From contig CAVRUN010000010.1 in assembly GCA_963724435.1 (NCBI GenBank), positions 434,001 through 498,000 on the forward strand: a stretch of DNA of 64,000 nt, in the 5' to 3' direction. Position numbers and translations under genes: made by a program. Origin of the DNA: AP-15 sp963724435. GTDB taxonomy: Bacteria; Pseudomonadota; Alphaproteobacteria; ATCC43930; CGMCC-115725. Below, in pieces: positions 8,620 to 18,105 of the stretch (the first letter of the stretch is position 1; every line of letters begins with the position of its first letter). Under the pieces are notes generated by a model. That model did not search any database, was not told the origin of the DNA, and saw only the letters and a program-made list of their open reading frames with translations.

Positions 8620-10812
8620 TCAAACCCGTTCCATATAGCCCGGAAGCCAAGCGTTGTTCGCAGCCTTCAGCGCGTTAACGGATATGGCACCAGCACCAGG
8701 GAGTGTCAACGCGGCCCCATCGACCGTGCCGATAACGCGAGCCGGCACACCCGCTGCCGTTGCCCTGACGAGTACCGCCTCGGGCTCGGAGGTTTCGATC
8801 AGATAACGTGCCTGGTCCTCACCAAAGAAAAAGGCATGGCGCGGTTGGGCGGAGGGTGTCGGCTCGAGCAGAACGCCACGCATGCCTGCCATCGCCATCT
8901 CGGCGATCGTGACGAGGAGACCGCCATCGGCGAGATCATGACACGCGACGAGCCGCCCGGCCGTGATCTCGGCGCGAACAAAATCGCCGTTGCGGCGCTC
9001 TGCTGTCAGATCGACCGGTGGGGGTGAGCCGACCTCGCTCCCCTCGATCTCACGCAAGTAGAGCGAGGCGCCGAAATGACCTTTTGTTTCGCCAATCAGG
9101 ATCAAGCTGTCGCCATCGCATTTAAGAGCGAGGTCGACGGCACGGCTGAGCTCGGCGATCACCCCGACGCCGCCGATTACGGGGGTCGGCAGGATCGCGC
9201 TCCCGCTCGTCTCGTTGTAGAGCGACACGTTGCCGGATACGACCGGGTAGTCGAGCGCCAAACATGCTTCGCGCATGCCTTCGATCGCGCCGACGATTTG
9301 GCCCATGATCTCGGGCCGCTCGGGATTGCCGAAATTGAGATTATCGGTCAATGCCAGTGGCAACGCGCCGACCGCAGTCAGATTGCGCCAGTTTTCGGCA
9401 ACCGCTTGCATTCCCCCGCGCACCGGATCGGCCCGGCAGTAGCGCGGAGTGCAGTCGGTCGCCATTGCCAATGCCTTTGTCGCGCCGACCCGGATAACGG
9501 CGGCATCGCCCCCCGGCCGCTTGCTGGTGTTGCCCATCACGAGATGGTCGTATTGCTCCCAGATCCAGCGCTTCGAGACCAGTGGCGGGGAGGCGATCAA
9601 TTGTCTTAGGCATTCGAGCGGGTTGCGATCGGCCAGTGCGCCGGGATCGATGTCGTGTTGAGGCGGGGTGCGGCGCCACGGGCGCTCGTAAAGCGGCGCT
9701 TCGGTGACGAGCGGCCCGACCGGGATGTCCGCCGCAACCTTGCCATGCATGCACAGCACCAGACGGCCGCTGTCGGTGACATGGCCGATCAGCGCGAAAT
9801 CGAGCTCCCATTTTTCAAAAATCCGCTGCGCCTCGGCCTCGCTACCCGGGCGCAGCACCATCAGCATTCGCTCCTGGCTCTCGCTCAGCATGATCTCGTA
9901 GGCTGTCATGCCGGTCTCGCGCACCGGTACCCGATCGAGATCGAGTTCGATGCCGAGCCCGCCCTTCCCCGCCATCTCGACCGAGGACGAGGTCAGCCCC
10001 GCGGCGCCCATATCCTGGATCGCGACGATCGCATCGGTCTGCATCAATTCGAGACAGGCCTCGATCAGCAATTTTTCGGTGAACGGGTCGCCTACCTGTA
10101 CGGTCGGGCGCTTTTCGCCGGCGTCGCCGCCAAACTCGGCGGAGGCCATTGTCGCACCGTGTATGCCGTCGCGCCCGGTCTTGGCACCGACATAGACGAC
10201 GGCATTGCCGGGTCCGGCGGCGGCCGAATAAAAGATGCGGTCGGTGCGGGCGAGCCCGACACACATTGCATTGACCAGGATATTGCCATTATAGGCCGGG
10301 TCGAACTCGCATTCGCCCCCCACCGTCGGGACGCCGACGCAATTGCCGTACCCGCCGATGCCGGCGACGACACCGGCCACGAGATGACGGGTGCGCGGAT
10401 GATCCGGGCTGCCGAAGCGCAAGGAATCAAGGATCGCGATCGGCCGCGCGCCCATCGTAAAGACATCGCGCAGAATGCCGCCGACGCCGGTCGCCGCTCC
10501 CTGATAAGGCTCAATAAACGACGGGTGGTTGTGGCTCTCGATCTTAAAGACAACCGCGTCGCCATCGCCGATATCAACGACGCCTGCGTTTTCGCCGGGT
10601 CCGCAGATGACTTGCGGCCCCGATGTCGGCAACGTCTTGAGCCAGATCTTCGAAGATTTGTAGGAGCAATGCTCGCTCCACATGACCGAAAAGATGCCGA
10701 GCTCAGTCAGGTTCGGCACGCGGCCGAGAATCGCAACAGCACGCTCGAACTCTTGCTCGGTCAGCCCGTGCTCGGCCGCCAGCGCCGCCGTGACGTTACT
10801 GCCGCTGATCAC
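8620..10812 (-). CDS. purL: phosphoribosylformylglycinamidine synthase, large subunit
   Basis: This 730-residue PurL of the small, three-subunit type converts FGAR to FGAM with ATP and ammonia delivered by PurQ. Diagnostic stretches are MWSEHCSYKSSK, KIESHNHPSFIEPYQGAAT and GVGGILRDVFTMGARP in the N-terminal half; the second AIRS-like half carries LADGGLLVTIAEMA. Length is normal for the family. The GTG start overlaps the purQ stop by four bases (GTGA), indicating translational coupling in the order purS-purQ-purL. Confidence 0.97.
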   Translation of the reverse strand: MISGSNVTAALAAEHGLTEQEFERAVAILGRVPNLTELGIFSVMWSEHCSYKSSKIWLKTLPTSGPQVICGPGENAGVVDIGDGDAVVFKIESHNHPSFIEPYQGAATGVGGILRDVFTMGARPIAILDSLRFGSPDHPRTRHLVAGVVAGIGGYGNCVGVPTVGGECEFDPAYNGNILVNAMCVGLARTDRIFYSAAAGPGNAVVYVGAKTGRDGIHGATMASAEFGGDAGEKRPTVQVGDPFTEKLLIEACLELMQTDAIVAIQDMGAAGLTSSSVEMAGKGGLGIELDLDRVPVRETGMTAYEIMLSESQERMLMVLRPGSEAEAQRIFEKWELDFALIGHVTDSGRLVLCMHGKVAADIPVGPLVTEAPLYERPWRRTPPQHDIDPGALADRNPLECLRQLIASPPLVSKRWIWEQYDHLVMGNTSKRPGGDAAVIRVGATKALAMATDCTPRYCRADPVRGGMQAVAENWRNLTAVGALPLALTDNLNFGNPERPEIMGQIVGAIEGMREACLALDYPVVSGNVSLYNETSGSAILPTPVIGGVGVIAELSRAVDLALKCDGDSLILIGETKGHFGASLYLREIEGSEVGSPPPVDLTAERRNGDFVRAEITAGRLVACHDLADGGLLVTIAEMAMAGMRGVLLEPTPSAQPRHAFFFGEDQARYLIETSEPEAVLVRATAAGVPARVIGTVDGAALTLPGAGAISVNALKAANNAWLPGYMERV

Positions 10813-11498
10813 TGCAATGCGTTCGCCAAGCCGGCAAAGAATGCGGCGCCGTCGGTGCCGCCGAGATCAGGATCCGTCGCATTTTCGGGGTGCGGCATCA
10901 AGCCGAGCACGGTACGGCTCGCGTTGAATATTCCGGCGATCGCATGCGCCGAGCCGTTGAAGTTGGCGTCCTCGTCGAGGCTGCCGTCGGGCGCGCAGTA
11001 ACGAAAGGCGATGCGTCCCTCGCCTTCGAGGCGGTCTAGAGTGTTGGCGGCCGCGGTGTAGTTGCCGTCGTGGTGCGCCACGGGAACTCGGATCGTCTGC
11101 CCGGTGTGATAGCCGCAAGTGAAGATCGTCTGATTATCCTCGACGCGCAGGTGCACGTCGCGGCAGATAAACTGGAGTGAGCGGTTGGGTAGCAGCGCGC
11201 CCGGCAGCATCCCGGCTTCGGTCAATATCTGAAAACCGTTGCAGATACCGAGCACCGGCGTGCCGTGCTCCGCGCGCGCCCGGACCTCGCGCATGATGGG
11301 CGAGTGTGCCGCCATCGCCCCGCATCTGAGATAGTCGCCATAGGCAAAACCGCCTGGCAGGACGATCAGGTCAGCCGCGGGCAGGGCGGTCTCGCGATGC
11401 CAGACGCGTACCGGCTCATGGCCAACCGCGCGTTTCAGCGCCATACAAACATCGCGCTCGCGGTTCGAACCCGGGAAGATGATGACGACCGATTTCAT
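10809..11498 (-). CDS. purQ: phosphoribosylformylglycinamidine synthase, glutaminase subunit
   Basis: This 229-residue class I glutamine amidotransferase supplies ammonia to PurL. The nucleophile Cys lies in LGICNGFQIL (near residue 87) and the His/Glu pair is in LGLMPHPENA near the C-terminus. The N-terminal SVVIIFPGSNRE and the FAYGDYLR motif are typical of PurQ. The stop codon overlaps the purL start, and the purS stop lies 7 bp upstream of its ATG, so the complex subunits are encoded together. Confidence 0.97.
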   Translation of the reverse strand: MKSVVIIFPGSNRERDVCMALKRAVGHEPVRVWHRETALPAADLIVLPGGFAYGDYLRCGAMAAHSPIMREVRARAEHGTPVLGICNGFQILTEAGMLPGALLPNRSLQFICRDVHLRVEDNQTIFTCGYHTGQTIRVPVAHHDGNYTAAANTLDRLEGEGRIAFRYCAPDGSLDEDANFNGSAHAIAGIFNASRTVLGLMPHPENATDPDLGGTDGAAFFAGLANALQ

Positions 11499-11505
11499 CG
11501 GCGCT

Positions 11506-11757
11506 TCAGCATAGCTCGATCGCGTAATCCTCGATCACCGGGTTGGCGAGCAGCTGTCGACACATCGCCTCGACCTCGGCGCGAGCCCGTGTCGGGTCGG
11601 CTTCGTCGAGTTGCAGCTCGATCAGCTTGCCTTGCCGCACCTCGCCGATCCCGGTGAAACCCAGTGACGCGAGCGCGTTGCCGATCGCCTTGCCTTGCGG
11701 GTCGAGCACGCCGGTTTTGAGGCTGACATGGATACGCGCCTGCATCGGGATCGCCAT
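11506..11757 (-). CDS. purS: phosphoribosylformylglycinamidine synthase subunit PurS
   Basis: PurS (83 residues) is the small bridging subunit of the PurSQL complex. The pattern RIHVSLKTGVLDPQGKAI near the start and NPVIEDYAIEL at the end is diagnostic. A second ATG at 11745 (MQARIHVSL) could be the true start. Upstream, where alphaproteobacteria usually have purC, there is an NRDE gene on the same strand 69 bp away instead. Confidence 0.93.
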   Translation of the reverse strand: MAIPMQARIHVSLKTGVLDPQGKAIGNALASLGFTGIGEVRQGKLIELQLDEADPTRARAEVEAMCRQLLANPVIEDYAIELC

Positions 11758-11826
11758 CGCCGCGAATGATTAGCCTTGATATAGCGGTGGCCCGAAGCGC
11801 GGGCAATCCAACCACTGTCAACCGGG

Positions 11827-12576
11827 TCATGCCAGGCTGATCTCCTGCCATGGCGTTTGTTCCGGCAACCACGAGGCAAAGCGGAACACCGGCCGCAGAT
11901 CCGGCTCCTCATGCGCTGGCAATGCGATCAGCGCGCTCGAAACCGTGCCGTAGCCGTCGGTGCGAAAGCGCATAGCCGCGGTCGCCGGCTCGCCCGGCGG
12001 CGCCCGGCAACTGCCGAGCAATTGCTGCCACGCCGTCCACTCCCCTTGATCGGGTTCAGGCACCGGCCAGGCGCCAAACGCCGGCTTTGCGAGTTGCAGA
12101 CGGCGGGTGCCGAGATCGTCGATGTCACCGGCGGCCATCAGCGACAGCCCCTCTTTGATCGGATGAACCTCGACCCGCCGACCGCCGGCATGGCGCAGCC
12201 AAAAGCCATCGCGCTCATCGGCAATGATCAGGTTGAACGTGCGGTAGGCGCCGGGTTCGAGATGCGACAGGGCCTCGGCCGCATCGACCGCGTCGGCATG
12301 GTCGAGCGCCTCCAGCACCAATTCGCCGCGCGAGCGCACGCCCGGCGCCGGCCCTAGCGAGCCGGTTCGGTTCAATACCGCGGCAACGACGCCCCAATCG
12401 TTGATGCCGAGCCAAGAACCTCCGGCGAGGACATCGAGCCCGGCGATCACCTCGGGCCGATCGGGCCAATGGCGCGCGGGAGGTTGCCACGGCCGTTCGA
12501 TCATCTCGTCGCGGTTGGCGCCAATCAGTACCGGCCAACGGTGATCGGGACGGCGCAGGATTACCAGAGTACACAT
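11827..12576 (-). CDS. NRDE (TANGO2-like) family protein
   Basis: This 249-residue protein starts with the family hallmark MCTLVILRRP and carries the name-giving NRDE motif in IGANRDEMIERP near residue 21. A Cys at position 2 could serve as an N-terminal nucleophile after Met removal, as proposed for this Ntn-hydrolase-like family. Eukaryotic TANGO2 is linked to haem trafficking and lipid metabolism; the bacterial function is unsettled. It is divergent from the DUF1476 gene, and the 97 bp between them hold both promoters. Confidence 0.88.
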   Translation of the reverse strand: MCTLVILRRPDHRWPVLIGANRDEMIERPWQPPARHWPDRPEVIAGLDVLAGGSWLGINDWGVVAAVLNRTGSLGPAPGVRSRGELVLEALDHADAVDAAEALSHLEPGAYRTFNLIIADERDGFWLRHAGGRRVEVHPIKEGLSLMAAGDIDDLGTRRLQLAKPAFGAWPVPEPDQGEWTAWQQLLGSCRAPPGEPATAAMRFRTDGYGTVSSALIALPAHEEPDLRPVFRFASWLPEQTPWQEISLA

Positions 12577-12673
12577 TCAGTTTGCGGCGTTCTTGCTTGC
12601 TGGTTCTGCAGCATCAGGCCATATCGAAAGCCGATCCATCGATGCAAGCAACGACATTCGGAAGGAGGGGACG

Positions 12674-12994
12674 ATGCCGACTTTTGCCGACCGCGAGAGG
12701 GAATTCGAAGCCCGGTATCAGCACGATCAGGAATTTAACTTCAAGGTCACCGCGCGCCGCAACCGGCTGTTGGGCCTATGGGCGGCACAGCTTCTCGGGC
12801 TGCTTGGCGACGCCGCCGAGGATTATGGAAAGCGCGTGGTCGACGCCCAGTTCGAGCCGGGCGGCGATAAAACGGTGATCGACAAAGTAGCTGCCGATCT
12901 CGGCGCCAAAGATCCGACGATTACCCCCGCCCGCGTCACCTTCGAATTGCAGCACTTTGCCGAGCAGGCCAAACAGCAGCTATTGAAGGAGTAG
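12674..12994 (+). CDS. DUF1476 protein, F1-ATPase inhibitor zeta-subunit family
   Basis: This 106-residue protein starts at an ATG preceded by GGAGGGG. The N-terminal segment FADREREFEARYQHDQEF and the four-helix pattern are characteristic of DUF1476. The Paracoccus member is the zeta subunit, which blocks ATP hydrolysis by F1Fo-ATP synthase through its N-terminal inhibitory segment. The gene is commonly found near purine synthesis genes in alphaproteobacteria. It ends 2 bp before the convergent dioxygenase. Confidence 0.92.
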   Translation: MPTFADREREFEARYQHDQEFNFKVTARRNRLLGLWAAQLLGLLGDAAEDYGKRVVDAQFEPGGDKTVIDKVAADLGAKDPTITPARVTFELQHFAEQAKQQLLKE

Positions 12995-12996
12995 CT

Positions 12997-13872
12997 CTAC
13001 ACCGGACGATCGCCTTTGACCGTGACTCGGTTGCCCGATCGGGTGTGCGGCCAATAATCCCACATCGCGTGGTGCTGGACACAGCGATTGTCCCAAAAGG
13101 CGATCGAGTTCTCCTGCCAGCGAAAGCGGCATTGGAACAGCGGGTTCGCCATGTGATGGTACAGATACCGCAGGATACCGTCGCTCTCGTCCCGCGGGAT
13201 GCCGTTGATGTAGCGGGTGAAGCCGCCGTTCACGTAAAGCGCTTTCCGGCCGGTCACCGGATGAGTGCGCACCACCGGGTGATCGGCGAACGGATAGCTC
13301 TCTTTATCCTTTACTCCGTAATTCGCGTATTGCCCGCGATAATGCTCGCCGTCATGGCGCGCGGTCAGCCCTTCGAGGTAAGTCTTCATCCGATCGGAGA
13401 GCGCCTCATAAGCGGCGTACATGTTCGCGAAGAGCGTGTCGCCGCCGCGCGGCGGGCATTGGCGGATATACAGGATCGAACCCATCGGCGGCTCGGCATC
13501 GCATGACACGTCACTGTGCCAGCCCTCGCCGTTGGCGCGCGGGCTATCCTTATCGGCATGAATGATCATCAGCTCCGGGTGCCCCGGTGCGGACGGGGCC
13601 GCCGGATGAATATGCAATTCACCAAAATGGCGGCCGAAATCGAGGTGCTGCTCCGGGGTAAGGTGCTGGTCGCGAAAGAAGATCACCAGATTCTCGGCGA
13701 GCGCGCGGTGGACCTCATCCATCTGACGGTTGCTGATCTCGCGTAGATCGATACCACTGATCTCACCGCCGATGATCGGGGTCAGCTTGTCGACCGTGAT
13801 CGTTTCGTAGGGCGCGGCTTCCTGCGGCGTGTATTTGATCCGCGGACCGTTTCGGCTGCGCAGCGAGCTCAT
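12997..13872 (-). CDS. TauD/TfdA family Fe(II)/2-oxoglutarate dioxygenase
   Basis: The protein has 291 residues. The Fe(II) facial triad is visible: the H-x-D pair in GEGWHSDVS (near residue 118) and the distal His in DNRCVQHHAMWDYWP, followed by the Arg that binds 2-oxoglutarate. Members oxidise taurine, alkyl sulphates, 2,4-D and related compounds. Nothing adjacent names the substrate, though a sulfatase lies 5 kb away. It starts 19 bp after purB on the same strand and may be read through from it. Confidence 0.9.
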   Translation of the reverse strand: MSSLRSRNGPRIKYTPQEAAPYETITVDKLTPIIGGEISGIDLREISNRQMDEVHRALAENLVIFFRDQHLTPEQHLDFGRHFGELHIHPAAPSAPGHPELMIIHADKDSPRANGEGWHSDVSCDAEPPMGSILYIRQCPPRGGDTLFANMYAAYEALSDRMKTYLEGLTARHDGEHYRGQYANYGVKDKESYPFADHPVVRTHPVTGRKALYVNGGFTRYINGIPRDESDGILRYLYHHMANPLFQCRFRWQENSIAFWDNRCVQHHAMWDYWPHTRSGNRVTVKGDRPV

Positions 13873-13891
13873 TCTTGTTCCTTCCGTGCGG

Positions 13892-15183
<1,292 letters not shown>

Positions 15184-15187
<4 letters not shown>

Positions 15188-15708
15188 GGCCGGACCGCCT
15201 CGGTCGGCGACAGCGGTTTTGCCATCAGCACATCATCCCAGTAACACCCATCAGCCTTCAACGCGTTCTTTTCGATCCCGTATTCGACAAAGCCGAGCTT
15301 GCGATAAAGCTGCCGGGCGGCTTCATTGCTGCTGACGACCGTCAGCTGCAGGATTTCGACCCGGGTTTGCCCATATTCAATAACCGCTTCCGCCAGCCGA
15401 CACCCAATTCCAGTCCCTCTCACCCCCCGCCGCACATACATCCCCACCAGCACACCCTTATGCGCCTCCTTTTGCCCGGGCTTGGCCAGGAACCCCGCAA
15501 TCCCGACCAGCGCGCCGCCGCAGAAGGCGCCGAACACCGCAGCGCTGTCGAGCCGGGCGGCGAACCACGCCAGAGATTGCGGGCTTTCGGCTGCTAAAGT
15601 GCTGCTGAATGCCTCGGGTTCGAGCCGCAGCGCCTCCAGCCGGATATCACGGTAAATGACGGCGTCTCCCGACGACAATCGTCGGATCTCGACCGCGGCG
15701 CCGGTCAT
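15184..15708 (-). CDS. GNAT family N-acetyltransferase
   Basis: This is a 174-residue single-domain GNAT. The acetyl-CoA-binding loop is visible as VRRGVRGTGIGCRL near residues 91-104, and motif B as NEAARQLYRKLGFVEYG. The acceptor is not predictable. ATGA and GTGA overlaps join it to the pseudouridine synthase before it and purB after it, so the three are made from one transcript. Confidence 0.88.
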
Positions 15709-16520
15709 CCGCTATTTCCGCCGGCAGGTTGCGGGGCGCGATCATAGCCGAGCCGAACGAGGGCGCTGAGCATGTGCGGCGGCGCGGGGGCGGTAACCGT
15801 GATCGGCGGTTTTGCCGGATAGAGCGGGAGCGCGATTGCGCGCGCATGGAGCAGCGTCGACACGCGGCCTGCGCGGCCGTAAACCGGATCACCGACCACC
15901 GGACAACCGAGCGCGGCGCAATGCACGCGGATCTGATGGGTGCGGCCGGTTCGTGGGCGTAATTCGAGCCAGGCTCGACCGTCGCCGGCCCCGAGAACAC
16001 GGTAATCGGTCACGGCGTGCTGGCCGGCCGGGTCGATGACCATGCGCCAGCCCTTGTCGCGAGCGAGCTTTTTGAGCCCGGTTTCGATCCGACCCTCCTC
16101 ATGCGGCGGGCGGCCGTCGACGATCGCCCAATAGATTTTCCCGACCTTTCCCTCCGCGAACAGCGCACCCAAGCGCCGCAGCGCCTTGGGGTGGCGGCCC
16201 AGCACCAGGCAGCCGCTGGTGTCGCGATCGAGTCGGTGGGCGAGGGCAGGGGGGTGCGGCAGCCCAAACCGCAGCGCACCAAAACCACTCTCGAGATAGG
16301 GACCGCCGCCGGGGCCTACATGCACTGCGATTCCCGCTGGCTTGTCGATGACCAAGATCAGCCCGTCGCGATAGAGGACGCGATCTTGGAGTGAGGAGCA
16401 AAGATTGCCCCGCAACCCAACCCTCTTGCTGCCGGGCAGGGAGAGGCGGCCCGCGTCAACGGAAACGTCTGCCTCAGACGAAATTCGGGGGTAAGACGCG
16501 CGCTCGGAACGTGCGGACAT
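15705..16520 (-). CDS. RluA-family RNA pseudouridine synthase
   Basis: The catalytic motif HRLDRDTSGCLVLG holds the active-site Asp, and RPRTGRTHQIRVH is the conserved second block, so this is a RluA/TruC-type enzyme that isomerises uridine in rRNA or tRNA. Homology begins at about VLYRDGLILVIDKPAG. The start is uncertain: 16520 is the first ATG beyond the upstream gene, but the roughly 45 residues it adds look non-native and include sequence resembling the CCCTCTCCC-type repeats seen elsewhere. A TTG near 16415 would give a more usual length. The stop overlaps the GNAT start (ATGA). Confidence 0.82.
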   Translation of the reverse strand: MSARSERASYPRISSEADVSVDAGRLSLPGSKRVGLRGNLCSSLQDRVLYRDGLILVIDKPAGIAVHVGPGGGPYLESGFGALRFGLPHPPALAHRLDRDTSGCLVLGRHPKALRRLGALFAEGKVGKIYWAIVDGRPPHEEGRIETGLKKLARDKGWRMVIDPAGQHAVTDYRVLGAGDGRAWLELRPRTGRTHQIRVHCAALGCPVVGDPVYGRAGRVSTLLHARAIALPLYPAKPPITVTAPAPPHMLSALVRLGYDRAPQPAGGNSG

Positions 16521-16545
16521 CACCAGGGTCGTCTCAGGACAACAA

Positions 16546-17430
16546 CTACTCCGCGGCGCTGCGTGTTGGGGCGACATCGCGGAATTGGGTGCGGCGCGCG
16601 TCCCATTCGTCGGCGCCAACGCGCTGGAAGACCTCGCGCACCGTCATCGATTTCGGTGGATGCGGGTGACGGTGGCTCGCCTTCAATTCCGCAAGAGCGT
16701 CGTCACAGACCCCGACAACGCATTTGATCAACAGGCCGGGCACGATCGCCAGCTTGTAGCCCATCGTCTCAGCGTCGCGCAGGTCGAGATCGGGTGTTTT
16801 GCCGCCATAGACGACGTTCAACAGGCACGGCCCGTTGACCCGGCGGGGGACCGCGGCGACCTCTTCGAGGGTCTGCGGCGCTTCGACAAACGCGATGTCG
16901 GCGCCGGCCGCGAGTGCGGCGTTAGCCCTGATGATCGCTTCATCAAAGCCGGCGACCGCCCGCGAGTCGGTGCGCGCGATGATCACAAAATCCTGGTCTC
17001 GCCGGGCCGCCGCGGCGGCCCGGATCTTGGCCAGCCAATCCTCGCGCGGCACGATTTCCTTGTCGTCAAGATGCCCGCATTTTTTCGGAAAGCCCTGGTC
17101 CTCGATATGGATGCCGGCGACGCCCGCATTCTCGTATTCGCGCACCGTGCGGAAGACGTTGAGTTCGTTGCCATAGCCGGTGTCGGCATCGGCAATGACC
17201 GGCAGCTCGATAGCAGCGCCGATGCGCCGGGCGTTGTCGACCATCTCCGACATCGTCAGCAATCCAAAATCGGGATAGCCGAAGGTGGCTGCGGTCCCGG
17301 CGCCGGTCATGTAGACCGCCTCAAAACCCGCCTGTTCGATCAATTTGGCGGTGATGCAATCATAGGCGCCGGGGGCTACGACCATGCCCTCCCGGTGCAG
17401 CAATTGACGAAAGCGGCTGCCCTGGGTCAT
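16546..17430 (-). CDS. isocitrate lyase/PEP mutase family enzyme (oxaloacetate decarboxylase-like)
   Basis: This 294-residue TIM-barrel protein contains the family signature FPKKCGHL with the catalytic Cys near residue 117. It also has the Mg2+-binding pattern VIADADTGYGN and HIEDQ, and the phosphate-gripping YMTGAG start region. Such enzymes cleave or form C-C or P-C bonds in 2-oxo acids: methylisocitrate lyase, oxaloacetate decarboxylase or carboxy-PEP mutase. It is shorter than true isocitrate lyase, and no methylcitrate genes are near, so the oxaloacetate-decarboxylase-like branch is most likely. Confidence 0.85.
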   Translation of the reverse strand: MTQGSRFRQLLHREGMVVAPGAYDCITAKLIEQAGFEAVYMTGAGTAATFGYPDFGLLTMSEMVDNARRIGAAIELPVIADADTGYGNELNVFRTVREYENAGVAGIHIEDQGFPKKCGHLDDKEIVPREDWLAKIRAAAAARRDQDFVIIARTDSRAVAGFDEAIIRANAALAAGADIAFVEAPQTLEEVAAVPRRVNGPCLLNVVYGGKTPDLDLRDAETMGYKLAIVPGLLIKCVVGVCDDALAELKASHRHPHPPKSMTVREVFQRVGADEWDARRTQFRDVAPTRSAAE

Positions 17431-17549
17431 CCCATACCTCGAGAATCGGTCCCTTCAACAAGGCCACTCTACTCTCGTCCCACCGCGCTCGATACGGTCC
17501 CGCGGGTGCACGCCTGCGCCTGCCCTCGCTATTCCTGACGCTGGGGCGC

Positions 17550-17996
17550 TCAATACTCCTTATACGGCAGGAATTTGCCGCTCAGGGTCAGCTTGACGCG
17601 ATCGCCTTTCTGGTCGGGCTGGCGTTCGATCGACATGTCGAAATCGATCGCGCTCATGATGCCGTCGCCGAATTCTTCCTGGATTAATTCCTTCCAGGTC
17701 GTTCCATAAACCTGGACCAGCTCGTAAAAGCGGTAGATCAACGGGTCGCTTGGCACTGCAGTCGGCAACGAGCCGCGATAAGGGATCTCCTGCAACAGGC
17801 TCTGTTCCTCGGCGTCGAGGCCGAGCAATTTTGCGGCGCGCTCGGCCTGGTCGGGCCGCAACTTCATCTGCCCCAGCAACGCCGCGGTCAGATAAACCGC
17901 CGAGCCGCCGCCGATTTCGGCCACGACCGTTTTCCAGGTCAGACCCTTTGCACGCTTTATGCTGATGATCTTGCGGGTCAGTTCGTCACGGGTCAT
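17550..17996 (-). CDS. cynS: cyanate hydratase (cyanase)
   Basis: CynS has 148 residues: an N-terminal helix-turn-helix-like domain and a C-terminal catalytic domain. The conserved catalytic trio is visible: Arg and Glu in IYRFYELVQVYG and Ser in DGIMSAIDF. The enzyme forms a decamer and converts cyanate and bicarbonate to carbamate and CO2, giving ammonia. No carbonic anhydrase (cynT) or cynR is adjacent; it is divergent from a sulfatase, with about 110 bp between them. Confidence 0.96.
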   Translation of the reverse strand: MTRDELTRKIISIKRAKGLTWKTVVAEIGGGSAVYLTAALLGQMKLRPDQAERAAKLLGLDAEEQSLLQEIPYRGSLPTAVPSDPLIYRFYELVQVYGTTWKELIQEEFGDGIMSAIDFDMSIERQPDQKGDRVKLTLSGKFLPYKEY

Positions 17997-18105
17997 CGCA
18001 TTCTCCCTCGTTCAGACCGAGCGGATGACAGCAACGGCCATGCCAATTCCGGCTCGCCTGTGTACTCTCCAGTAGTAGAGAACCCCGACGCGATAAGGAA
18101 TCCGC

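Noticed and set aside
9655..11001. Long open frame antisense to purL and purQ
   Set aside because: It mirrors the codon structure of the real purine genes on the other strand and has no family features.
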